Assembly (NCBI RefSeq): GCF_021602345.1
Contig: NZ_BQID01000005.1
Coordinates: 1 to 64,000, forward strand
DNA length: 64,000 nucleotides
Direction of reading: 5' to 3'
Origin: Pseudomonas pharyngis
GTDB taxonomy: Bacteria; Pseudomonadota; Gammaproteobacteria; Pseudomonadales; Pseudomonadaceae
The translations under genes and the position numbers were made by a program. Shown here piece by piece: positions 33,174-41,582 of the stretch (position 1 is its first letter; each line of letters begins with the position of its first letter). The notes under the pieces were generated by a model. It was not told where the DNA came from. It saw only the letters and a list, made by a program, of their open reading frames with translations, and made no database searches.

Positions 33174-35174
33174 TCAATCTGTAGCATTGGGTGCAAGAGC
33201 AATACGGGGTTGAAACCATCGATTTTCTGGGACCACGAATCTCACGCTCGCATCAACTTCGGGGTTAAGTACCAAGGCAAGTGCCCAACGAGGAATCGAA
33301 AGGCTCGTGGAAATGTCCTCCAAAATATCGGTAGTGCTGTAGGAAACTCTATAGCGAGTCAGCCACCGATCTTCCTCCGGCGCCACATCAGCTAGGATTT
33401 GTCGCCCATCGATGGTAATCGAAATCAACTTACTGCGTTTTGTATCAAAAACGTCACCACTTTCAATTGGTTCCGACTGAACGACTACCGTGTGCTGTCG
33501 ATCATCCCCAGGATAAAAGTAGAGATTCGCACCAGCTGACTCAAGCTTAGATCTGATGAATTCGCTGACTTCAGGGTAGTCCGGCTTAGCGAGAAGGGAT
33601 AGTGGCTTACCTAAGTAACCAGCTTTTGGCGAATCGCGCAATACGCCGTTACTATCAAAATATATTTCGTATACTATACCCGCCAATACATATTTCGAAA
33701 TATTCTCGGCGAACCACTTAAGACGAGAATCTAGGTTAGATAGGAAATCCATAGCCTTCTGTGCGTTCCCGCACGCAGCTTGATAGATATTGCGACCTAA
33801 AACAAACCATGAAGTGGGGGTGGAGTATTCAACGCTTATCGATCTTAATTTTTCTATAGCGGGGTTTTGAACATACCAGTTATGTGATCTGAGCGAGGTG
33901 ATAATCTCATTGAGCTCACCTGGTGCATCTGATTGATAGGTTGAATCTCGATAGCCCTCCAACTGGATGACCTCGGCAATTTCGTCTTCGGAATCGAGAT
34001 CGAGATCGAGATCAACAGGGACGGGCTGATGGACTTGGTTAGAATCCTCCGACGCTACTCCAGACGCGCTATTGGCCTCTTCGCTCGGACGCTCATCAAC
34101 TGTGGGATCTACTCGTAGATCAGCTTCTGGCACAGCCTCTACATCCGTGGCCACCCCCACTTCAATTTCCGCGTTTGGTTGTTCCTGCGCATTCGCGCTT
34201 GTACCATTCGCTCCCCCTTCGCTTGATACCAGTTCGATTTGGATTGCGGCTGCGAGCTGAGCAACCGTAGTAGGGTCAGTTTTGGAGAAACCCTGCACAA
34301 GCGTAGATAGGGTACAAATCGAGACATTCGAATGGCCGATCGCCTGCTTGAACTCCGAAACCAAACGAGGATCGATGATCTTCAGATTTGGGTTATTGTT
34401 AGGTACAGGTTTGAGGTTGGCACCTTTAATATCCAATCGTTTAGCTGGCGAATACACCCAATCCGATTTTTCGTCATTAGTCAAAAACAACACGTGAGTA
34501 AAATCGTCTTTTCGCTTAAGACTATATTCAAGAATTTCCAGCCAAATTATCAAATCGCCCAAGCGATTTTCAGGCTTCCCTTCGTCACGAAAGCCGGGAG
34601 GCAACCGATGCTCAATCCGCGACGGCCCTTCTTTGGCTGCTCTATCACAAAGATTGGCAATAGGAGAATCAAGTACCGCTGCCCCCAGATGTTCCTCAAT
34701 TTCAGCGTGGATTTTGTCGGGATCAAATTGGTGCTTAAATGCTTGGGTGTATTGCTTGAGTTCGTCTATAGCCGCCCGAAACCCCGCTAAATATGCTGCT
34801 CGGGAGCCAGAATAGGTTGTAGATCTGAGGACGGCATCATCCACGAACAGTGAAGCAGTATCGAGCATAGCCTCAAGAGCCTTCCTCGGTTGGTCGTCAC
34901 CCTTGCTTTTTGGAGTGTAAGTGTGAAGTTGGTTATCTCTGACTCTTGCCAGATATTCGCCTGCGCACCATGCAGGTAGACAAAGCCGATTTTCGTTGAT
35001 CGCCACCACTGCCCAGTCAAAAAACTCCTGCCTCGCAGCAGAATGGAGCTTGAATAGGTACGCCAAAATATTGGTATCAATGAATATGAGGGTCTCTTTC
35101 GCCTTGGCCAAATTGGCGAGCTCAGTGAGAAATTCATCCTTGGTTTTCTTTAGAAGATTGAGCCCCAGCTGCAT
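33174..35174 (-). CDS. PIN-like nuclease domain protein (DUF4935 type), 666 aa
   Basis: Residues 27-245 are a PIN-like domain: LIFIDTNILAYLF (Asp 33), WCAGEY (Glu 74), LPPGFRDEGKPENRLGDLII (Asp 208) and VLFLTNDEKSDW (Asp 235, Asp 239). The order and spacing match the DUF4935/PIN_8 family, and all acidic residues needed for metal binding are present, so it is probably an active RNase or nuclease. A long acidic, probably disordered linker (about 325-410, with DLDLDLDSEDE) joins a C-terminal domain of some 250 residues of unknown type. It is the second cargo gene of the island, 102 bases from the Ymh-type gene. Confidence 0.8.
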   Translation of the reverse strand: MQLGLNLLKKTKDEFLTELANLAKAKETLIFIDTNILAYLFKLHSAARQEFFDWAVVAINENRLCLPAWCAGEYLARVRDNQLHTYTPKSKGDDQPRKALEAMLDTASLFVDDAVLRSTTYSGSRAAYLAGFRAAIDELKQYTQAFKHQFDPDKIHAEIEEHLGAAVLDSPIANLCDRAAKEGPSRIEHRLPPGFRDEGKPENRLGDLIIWLEILEYSLKRKDDFTHVLFLTNDEKSDWVYSPAKRLDIKGANLKPVPNNNPNLKIIDPRLVSEFKQAIGHSNVSICTLSTLVQGFSKTDPTTVAQLAAAIQIELVSSEGGANGTSANAQEQPNAEIEVGVATDVEAVPEADLRVDPTVDERPSEEANSASGVASEDSNQVHQPVPVDLDLDLDSEDEIAEVIQLEGYRDSTYQSDAPGELNEIITSLRSHNWYVQNPAIEKLRSISVEYSTPTSWFVLGRNIYQAACGNAQKAMDFLSNLDSRLKWFAENISKYVLAGIVYEIYFDSNGVLRDSPKAGYLGKPLSLLAKPDYPEVSEFIRSKLESAGANLYFYPGDDRQHTVVVQSEPIESGDVFDTKRSKLISITIDGRQILADVAPEEDRWLTRYRVSYSTTDILEDISTSLSIPRWALALVLNPEVDASVRFVVPENRWFQPRIALAPNATD

Positions 35175-35276
35175 AGCTTATTCCTTGGCATGTTAATGAT
35201 TGCACGAGCTTAGCGCTACTACCGACTCATATCCATAGCAGGCAGCTGCAAAAATCAAAAGCGCTTACTCCGCTCC

Positions 35277-36155
35277 TCATTCAGAGGAGACGACGTTGGT
35301 GATCCGCTCCACCGCCGATGCTTCCAAGAGATAGAGCTGGTTGATCAGCATGAACTCGCGCACGGCTTCCTGGGGATTGCAGAGGATTTCACGGTGAGCC
35401 CGGGGATTACGGTAGGTAAGAAAAACCGCCACGAACAGTCCCGCTTTTCCTGCCTGTTCGCCGCCGTCCAGATCGTTCCAGTGGAGCAGGGACTTGTCGC
35501 CCTCAAAAGCTTTCTTGAACAGATGAGTGCCACTCTTGTCGTAAATGCCTACTCTATCTCTGACAATGTCTTCTAATCGACGAAAGGCGGTATTAATCGC
35601 TAAGTCCGGACTCTCAAGGAGGCTGATCGCCAACTCTACAAGTCTCTCGTCGAGAAGCCCTAAATTGATAGCAGCAGGAAAGCATTGCTGAACATCACGG
35701 ACGTCAGTTTCTCGTGGAAAATTTGGTTGTCGTAGGATGTAGTCGTAGAATCTAGTTGGACGAATAGGGCGAGATTTTTCCAGTCTTTCCAAATCAGATG
35801 AAAGTAGGCATCCTGCCTCAATCCGTTGCTGCTCCGCTCGATCGATGTCGTACTCTTCAATCTCTACTCTATGCAGTTGTAGGATCTTAAGAGCGGTGGA
35901 AAGCCCACTCGGTCCCTCTCCTGAATACCCCGACGTGAAGCCTGTCTTTATAAGCACCTGTCGCGCAGGGTATATACTTAGTAAAAAACTATGCTCACCA
36001 ATGCTTCCATCGAACCAAGATAAAATCCAGGCTGACTTGATCTTCTCGCCAGAGTTGATGATATTCACGATGGCGCCGATGGAATTCTGAGTAACTCCAG
36101 AACTACCGTGATACTCAATCCCGGCAACTTTGCTGATATCTACCGTTTTCCTCAT
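35277..36155 (-). CDS. TIGR02391 (Ymh-type) protein
   Basis: 292 residues. The C-terminal 130 residues match the TIGR02391/Hypoth_Ymh family: a helical bundle with KAFEGDKSLLHW and the signature GEQAGKAGLFVAVFLTYRNP followed by RAHREI. This HEPN-like family of unknown biochemistry turns up in mobile elements and restriction loci. The N-terminal half (IEYHGSSGVTQNSIGAIVNI ...) is a separate small domain. The ATG at 36155 has a GGGAG site; an in-frame extension further upstream is integrase relic and was excluded. Confidence 0.75.
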   Translation of the reverse strand: MRKTVDISKVAGIEYHGSSGVTQNSIGAIVNIINSGEKIKSAWILSWFDGSIGEHSFLLSIYPARQVLIKTGFTSGYSGEGPSGLSTALKILQLHRVEIEEYDIDRAEQQRIEAGCLLSSDLERLEKSRPIRPTRFYDYILRQPNFPRETDVRDVQQCFPAAINLGLLDERLVELAISLLESPDLAINTAFRRLEDIVRDRVGIYDKSGTHLFKKAFEGDKSLLHWNDLDGGEQAGKAGLFVAVFLTYRNPRAHREILCNPQEAVREFMLINQLYLLEASAVERITNVVSSE

Positions 36156-36209
36156 TTTCGCTCCCTGACAATTGGAATTTAGCTTATTGCAGTGCCGGAC
36201 CGAACTGAT

Positions 36210-36284
36210 GGTTCCCTGTAAATAGTCAGGCGAGAGATGAGAGTACCGCATCATCATCGGCAACGAGGCGTTACCCGCAAACAT
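36210..36284 (-). pseudogene. Relic of a tyrosine-integrase C-terminus
   Basis: The leftward frame reads GNASLPMMMRYSHLSPDYLQ, which is the end of a tyrosine recombinase: the catalytic Tyr lies in MRYSHLSP. No upstream catalytic domain is visible in 36285-36515. It shows that another integrase once lay here, so the island has been rearranged or is a composite. Confidence 0.6.
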
Positions 36285-36515
36285 TCTATACGTCTCGAAT
36301 TGCTCACCTTTAATGATGAAGTGGCTATCCGCATAGCATCACCGCCCTCCAATATGACATCTACTGTCCCGAAGATTTTTGCCCACAATATAGGACGTCA
36401 GCAGAGGCTGAATCACTGGCCGGATAAACCCAAGCCAGCGTTCAAAATAACTTGACCACCGTATCCATTACCTTGCGCGGCGTGCCCCTCAGAAGTCAGG
36501 GTTAGTACGCTCATC

Positions 36516-39500
36516 TCATATTCTTATCGCAAGTTCATCGTACCGACAGAAAGCATTGGCGAGTTGCATCTGGCGGGGTGTTCGGCATTGAGCCTCAAAC
36601 AATGTAGGCGACGCAAAGAGTACACAAACACATTTCGCACGTGATGTAGCGACATTCAGTCGGTTTAGGCTGTAGAGAAACTCCATTCCACGCGGTGCAT
36701 CGACGTAGCTTGATGTTGTCATCGAGTAAATAACGATCGGTGCTTCCTGTCCTTGGAATTTGTCGACCGTTCCGATCCGAGCTCCCGAAATGCGGTCCTG
36801 TAGCTCGAACACCTGCGCATTGTAGGGAGCAATGATTAATATATCTTGAAGCGATATCAGTCGCTCAACACCATGTCTGTCGATCCAAGTAGTGCCTGAC
36901 GCAAGGATTTCCTCCACGAGCATTCGAACGCAATCAGCCTCTTCCGGCGATGAACTCTGATTGCCTTCAGAAACGACTGCAACATAGCGGAGGCCTGAAC
37001 CATTGAGGCGTCCGGGTGAGCGAATTGCTTGAGCCTCCAATCCTGGGCGAGGATGAAGACGCCCCTCGTAGAATAGTTCGGACGTATAGGAGCAGATGTC
37101 CGGATGAAGACGCCATGTCTCCGCAAGAAAAAGTCCTCGGTCAGACGCAATCGTCTGCTCTTCACCAAGAATATGATGCAGAGCTGAAACATCAGTGCCT
37201 TCTGGATGACTACCCTGCATCGGCTGATCGAGTTGTTGCGGATCGCCTAGCAACACAACGCTATTCGCCGCTTGTGATACAGCAATTACATTCGCAAGCG
37301 CCATTTGCGCCGCTTCATCAATAAACAGCACATCCACGGAGTGCGCTGCATCAGGCGACGCCCACAGCCAAGCAGTCCCTCCTGCCACATTTGCTCTGCT
37401 GCCGATGGCGTTTAGCAAATCAGCATTACTTTTTACAAATCGCAATCGCTGCTGATCTGGTTCCATCTCCGAAGGTTTTTGAAAGCAGCAAACATCAATT
37501 CCCATTTCTTCAGAAGCCTTCACAACTCCATCGAGAAGGTTGCGGATGACCTTGTGGCTATTGGCAGTTACTCCAACAGTCTTCCCGGCTTGCACGAGAG
37601 AACAGATCATACGTGAGCCTGTGTGCGTCTTGCCGGCACCTGGCGGCCCTTGAATTGGAAGCAGTCCACTTTCGATATGTGCCGCAACACGGAGTGCGGC
37701 ATCTAGGGCAGGCTCACCTTCATGCTGGATCGGTTGATTGCCTATACGAGGGGGCAGACGCATCAGAAGATCACGAGCGGCCTGAAAGGGTCCGCCTCCC
37801 TCCATCCCATGAGCAACGACATGTTCGCCGATGCGAACAAGCGCATTGGCGAGGACAGTCGTATTAATAACTGTGTGGGAAAAAACTGCCTCAGGATGAA
37901 TATTTGCACTGTCCCCTCTTTTCTTAATATCGACCCAACGTTCATCCAGAGAAATTGCGTCGACGCTGCCTAGCTTCCTGCCTCCCAAAGTGTGCAAATC
38001 CTCACTGCCGCGCATCTCCGTTTCTTGAGGAGGGAAGCTGTAGCGATGAATGGGTGCCTTAGCGGTTCCCCCATTCACGCCTACAAATGTTAGACCTGAA
38101 AGTCCAGCTCGCTCGTCGAGCAAATCTTCTGCCATGAGGTCGGAAAGACGGAAATACTCCCACCAAAGCGCCTTCTGTTCTCGCCGGTGCCAGTCGAGCG
38201 AATGCGCGAGAATCCATCGAGCATGCTCCTCGGCCGTGCGCTCCGCCGCATCAGTAGGAACCCCGTCCGTCAACCGTTCGATAAGCCCAATGATCTTCTC
38301 TTGCCATTCACCAAGTGCCTCGCTTGGCACGCTCCCAGGGACTTCCGGTCGAGGAATGATATTGCCAACGTTGATCAAGTTGGTGCGCTGTATTTCTAGC
38401 CAGTCCCGAAGTCGCCAGGTAGATACGCAATCATCTCGGTTGTATCCAGTCACAACAGAACGATCAACATCATTGATGAACGCTAAATCTCCCAGCTCAA
38501 GGCATGCTTGAACCTTAGCAAGCGCCTTGTTTGCTTCTGAAAGTTCTGTATCTCGGCTGAAATCGTATAAGGGCTCAAGCTTTTTGATCGAGTAACTTTC
38601 CACGCTCGCTCGCAGACCATTTTGTATCACGCTGTAAAGGTCAACAAAACTTTTAGAGCGCAGAAGAGCATCAATCTCTTCTTCACGACTTGCATGACGC
38701 CCCATCAACCGTTTTAGAGCAGCCGGCTCATAGGGTGCGAAATGGTAAATGTGCAGATCCGGGTATTGCTCCTGTCGAGCGACGACGAAATCGATGAAAC
38801 GCTCGAAATTCAGTTTTTCCTCCTCACGAGATAGCGCCCAGTCAGCCGTATAAGCGATGCCATTGTTACCATCAATAAAAGTATAACCAAACAAGTACTC
38901 AAGGCCGCCCTCCCCAGCAAATGGGTCGCCCTCCAGATCGAAGAAGATATCCCCGACTGAAGGTTCGGGTAAGCTCGCTAAACCGAATCCCTCCGTAACA
39001 GGTAAAAGTTCGTGAAGCACGCTCCCTGCTTCGCGTCCCTCGACCTGAATGCGCGCCTGCTCTCGTACCCGCTCGTACGAATGTACTGCCCCGCGCGAGG
39101 GCCTCCATGGAAGCGGAACCGGCATTGCTGCTAGATCCGTCATAGTTTCTATGCCGTGCCGTCTTAACTCATCGATATGGACTTTGGTAATCCCGGCCAC
39201 AAGCGAGAGATGGTCATCCTCTCGACGTTTCCGGTCGCAACGACTCTGCCAACGACAGATGTCGCAATGCTCCTTCGGTTCAGGATAGATCACCTCCCCC
39301 GCGTGCTCGATAGCAGCTACAAGACTGCTTTTGACTCGTCGGAAGTACGCTGCGTAATCGTCCATTCGATACATCTGAGGCTCATACCCGGACCATGGGG
39401 CAACTACATAGCTATGTGTCGGGCAACCCCCTTGGATGGTGCCGACTAGATCGGCGTACAAGCAAAGCTGCAAGACAGTTCCACCTTTCGTCTCACGAGC

Positions 39501-39908
39501 AAGCTTGGTATCGATCACCTCATAAGACCATGCTCCAAGATTGCTCTCGGCCTCTACTCGCCTGAGGACATCCGTGCGACCCACCCAACCATTCGCGCGA
39601 AACGCGCCTTGTACTATGATCTCATCCCCAGCGAGCATGGCGCTCCTTGTGCGCTCAACCGATTCGTCATCAACTCCGATACCGTCAATGATTGTCACGG
39701 ATAGACCCTGGGATCGTAGGTGCTCGACAAAGCCTTGTTCATGTCGCGTGCCACGCTCCCATAGAATCTGCAGCAATGGGTCCCAGATAGCAGGGCGTTC
39801 TAGCTCGCCATTCGCCACCGCCAAGTCAAGGCTCGTTAAGTGCCGGCAGTTAAGATGTCCAACCAAGTCAGAAGCACTAAGAAAAATCGAATCGCCTTGC
39901 CTTTGCAT
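36516..39908 (-). CDS. Cas4/AddB-type nuclease, RNase-H-like domain and SF1 helicase fusion
   Basis: 1130 residues. Residues 10-230 are a TM0106-type RecB nuclease: Asp 113 (GRTDV), Asp 133 and Lys 135 (VIDTK), Gln 147, and four cysteines (21, 215, 218, 224) placed as in the Fe-S clusters of Cas4 and AddB. Residues 315-500 are an RNase-H-like exonuclease (FFDLEGDPF, Asp 324, Glu 326; YNRDDC near 490). Residues 740-1110 are an SF1B DNA2/UPF1-like helicase: Walker A GPPGAGKT (754-761), DEAAQ (864), GDPQQLDQP and NVATSRAK. It probably unwinds and degrades DNA or RNA. A gap of 360 bases separates it from the Ymh gene. Confidence 0.88.
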   Translation of the reverse strand: MQRQGDSIFLSASDLVGHLNCRHLTSLDLAVANGELERPAIWDPLLQILWERGTRHEQGFVEHLRSQGLSVTIIDGIGVDDESVERTRSAMLAGDEIIVQGAFRANGWVGRTDVLRRVEAESNLGAWSYEVIDTKLARETKGGTVLQLCLYADLVGTIQGGCPTHSYVVAPWSGYEPQMYRMDDYAAYFRRVKSSLVAAIEHAGEVIYPEPKEHCDICRWQSRCDRKRREDDHLSLVAGITKVHIDELRRHGIETMTDLAAMPVPLPWRPSRGAVHSYERVREQARIQVEGREAGSVLHELLPVTEGFGLASLPEPSVGDIFFDLEGDPFAGEGGLEYLFGYTFIDGNNGIAYTADWALSREEEKLNFERFIDFVVARQEQYPDLHIYHFAPYEPAALKRLMGRHASREEEIDALLRSKSFVDLYSVIQNGLRASVESYSIKKLEPLYDFSRDTELSEANKALAKVQACLELGDLAFINDVDRSVVTGYNRDDCVSTWRLRDWLEIQRTNLINVGNIIPRPEVPGSVPSEALGEWQEKIIGLIERLTDGVPTDAAERTAEEHARWILAHSLDWHRREQKALWWEYFRLSDLMAEDLLDERAGLSGLTFVGVNGGTAKAPIHRYSFPPQETEMRGSEDLHTLGGRKLGSVDAISLDERWVDIKKRGDSANIHPEAVFSHTVINTTVLANALVRIGEHVVAHGMEGGGPFQAARDLLMRLPPRIGNQPIQHEGEPALDAALRVAAHIESGLLPIQGPPGAGKTHTGSRMICSLVQAGKTVGVTANSHKVIRNLLDGVVKASEEMGIDVCCFQKPSEMEPDQQRLRFVKSNADLLNAIGSRANVAGGTAWLWASPDAAHSVDVLFIDEAAQMALANVIAVSQAANSVVLLGDPQQLDQPMQGSHPEGTDVSALHHILGEEQTIASDRGLFLAETWRLHPDICSYTSELFYEGRLHPRPGLEAQAIRSPGRLNGSGLRYVAVVSEGNQSSSPEEADCVRMLVEEILASGTTWIDRHGVERLISLQDILIIAPYNAQVFELQDRISGARIGTVDKFQGQEAPIVIYSMTTSSYVDAPRGMEFLYSLNRLNVATSRAKCVCVLFASPTLFEAQCRTPRQMQLANAFCRYDELAIRI

Positions 39909-40120
39909 TTGATTCCGACCTCATCAAAAGTCCATTCAGATGCTCTGTCGTCCAAATGCCAGCTCAAGTGACTTTTAGGATTAGCCAAAGCGAATGCCCG
40001 CTCGTCGAGTGTAGTCAATAGTGAAAGATCCACTGTGGATCGAAAAACAGGCACTCAAACATACCCCGTCGCGCTACCTTAGAGCTTGATCCTCATCACG
40101 ACGCGACTAGGAACCATGGA

Positions 40121-41026
40121 ATGAATCGCAAGCAGTTTCTCGAGCAACCGGACGTGCTCGGCCTCATCCAGTGGCTAATCGAAAACCTCCCCACTCTGCC
40201 AGTGCATCTGAAGGTCTCGCGCAGCAGGTTCGTGCGCAGAGCGATCGACTGCAAGGTTCAAGGTATCGAAGCGGTTCAGGCGGAATACCAGTGGGGCGGG
40301 AACTGGGAGACGGTAAAGGCGGAGCTGCGCCGGCTGCGCATTCGCTTGCGCCTTGCGGTTCGAGCCCGCGATGAGTTCGCCACGCATGGGGCCTGCGAAG
40401 CGATCCTAGCGTGGGGAAATGTCGATGGCGCCGTCGGATTCCTCAAAGAGCAAATGCACAACAAGAACTTGGTGAATTACCTAAAGCAGTGCCAGGCGCT
40501 TCTCGCGCTGGACCGCAAGCAGCAGCTCAACCACCTCACCAAGCAGAACATCCTAAGATTCGACTCGGGCATGACTAAGATCCATGCCCTGCTCGATACC
40601 ACTGGCTCTCCCATCTATGACGGCCGGGTCGGTGCCGCCATCGCGCTGCTCTACCGCCTTTACCGCCAAGGCACCGGCACCACTGCGCCGCAGGCACTGG
40701 ACTTCGCCTGGGGGCCAGGGATCGGCGACCAGATTCGAAACCCAAAACACTTAAAGCTTGGCTACAACGGTACACCGCAACTCTCCACCACCAGTCGCCA
40801 CCTTTGGGCACGGCACCAGCTCCAATTAGGTTGGATCATCCGCGCGGTACTAGAAGGGTCCGAACTATTCGCCAAGCAGCCTCAGCTGGTAGACCGCTGC
40901 CACGCCTTTGAAGCTGGATTATTCATGATGGGCTATGACCTACGCAGTCTAGTCCCCGACGGCTATACGATCCCAGTGCCGCCCAAGCCTAACTACCGGG
41001 TACGTAGGATGACCCGAGCGACCTGA
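40121..41026 (+). CDS. Island protein of unknown function, 301 aa
   Basis: A basic soluble protein, rich in Arg and Leu, without recognised motifs or signal peptide. The N-terminal 90 residues are helical and positively charged (RLRIRLRLAVRARDEFATHG), and the middle holds RVGAAIALLYRLYRQGTGTT. It is the only rightward gene of the cargo. AGGA stands 10 bases before the ATG. GC content is nearer the chromosome than in the leftward cargo genes, so it may have a different origin. I recognise no family. Confidence 0.75.
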   Translation: MNRKQFLEQPDVLGLIQWLIENLPTLPVHLKVSRSRFVRRAIDCKVQGIEAVQAEYQWGGNWETVKAELRRLRIRLRLAVRARDEFATHGACEAILAWGNVDGAVGFLKEQMHNKNLVNYLKQCQALLALDRKQQLNHLTKQNILRFDSGMTKIHALLDTTGSPIYDGRVGAAIALLYRLYRQGTGTTAPQALDFAWGPGIGDQIRNPKHLKLGYNGTPQLSTTSRHLWARHQLQLGWIIRAVLEGSELFAKQPQLVDRCHAFEAGLFMMGYDLRSLVPDGYTIPVPPKPNYRVRRMTRAT

Positions 41027-41235
41027 GATATTCAAGCTGATGGTTGACCTGTATGTAGTTCTCAATACGCAGGAAAATAGTCTTAAACAGTCAAAAACGT
41101 CAGGACCTGAAGAAAAAGACCAATCAACATTGGTAAAGAGACCACGCGTGAGCGCCAAAGCCTGCGTCCGCCCACGCGGAAGCCGTGAGGATTCCACCCA
41201 GAGCCAGTGGTTTTGTAGGGGTAAAAACGAAGAGA

Positions 41236-41274
41236 AATAAAAAAGGGTCGCGAGATAAAATCTCGCAACCCTTT
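41236..41274 (-). terminator. Leftward terminator beyond the right att copy
   Basis: aaagggtcgcgaga...tctcgcaacccttt (41242-41274) with six A at its left gives a hairpin and U-run for leftward transcription. It lies 8 bases beyond the tRNA-end fragment at 41283, in the same relative place as the hairpin at 30525-30553 to the left copy. Confidence 0.75.
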
Positions 41275-41282
41275 GTAAAATA

Positions 41283-41327
41283 TGGTCGGGACGGAGTGAT
41301 TCGAACACTCGACCCCTAGCACCCCAT
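41283..41327 (-). other. att site: 3' part of tRNA-Pro(GGG), right copy
   Basis: Identical to 30580-30624 in 44 of 45 bases, and with the correct acceptor end CGTCCCGACCA. To its right, where the 5' half of a tRNA should be, only GCACCAGC resembles the anticodon stem and then the match is lost. It is the border between the cargo island and the prophage. From 41027 to 41235 I see no gene. Confidence 0.85.
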
Positions 41328-41540
41328 GCTGGTGCGTGAAGAAACGCAAACTATTGATTTAAAAGGAATATAGCCAGTTTCACAGGTTGCAAAACATCCA
41401 TTTTTTTGTGCTTATGCAAACGTAAATACGCGGCCTCCAAGGGAGGTTTTGCGCACCCATCACCGGCGTTCTGCCGACCGAACACAATCCCCAATCCTAC
41501 AGCTCGTCGCCTCACCCTCGCCCACCTTGCGCGACTCGAT

Positions 41541-41560
41541 TACTGTACATGCATACAGCA
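41541..41560. promoter_or_regulatory. LexA (SOS) box
   Basis: TACTGTACATGCATACAGCA contains CTG-N10-CAG with an AT-poor but symmetric centre, close to the LexA consensus of gammaproteobacteria. A further TGTACAG follows at 41563-41569. The box lies 23 bases upstream of the next start codon, so LexA would block the promoter of the two following genes. Confidence 0.75.
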
Positions 41561-41582
41561 TTTGTACAGTGAATCCGTTCCC

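Noticed and set aside
32825-33202. Short frames on both strands in the gap between the 373-aa and PIN genes
   Set aside because: Their compositions look random, they have no good ribosome sites, and they overlap gene starts.
36237-36455. 72-residue rightward frame in the gap between the Ymh-type and helicase genes
   Set aside because: It overlaps the integrase relic on the other strand, lacks a ribosome site and has no protein-like pattern.
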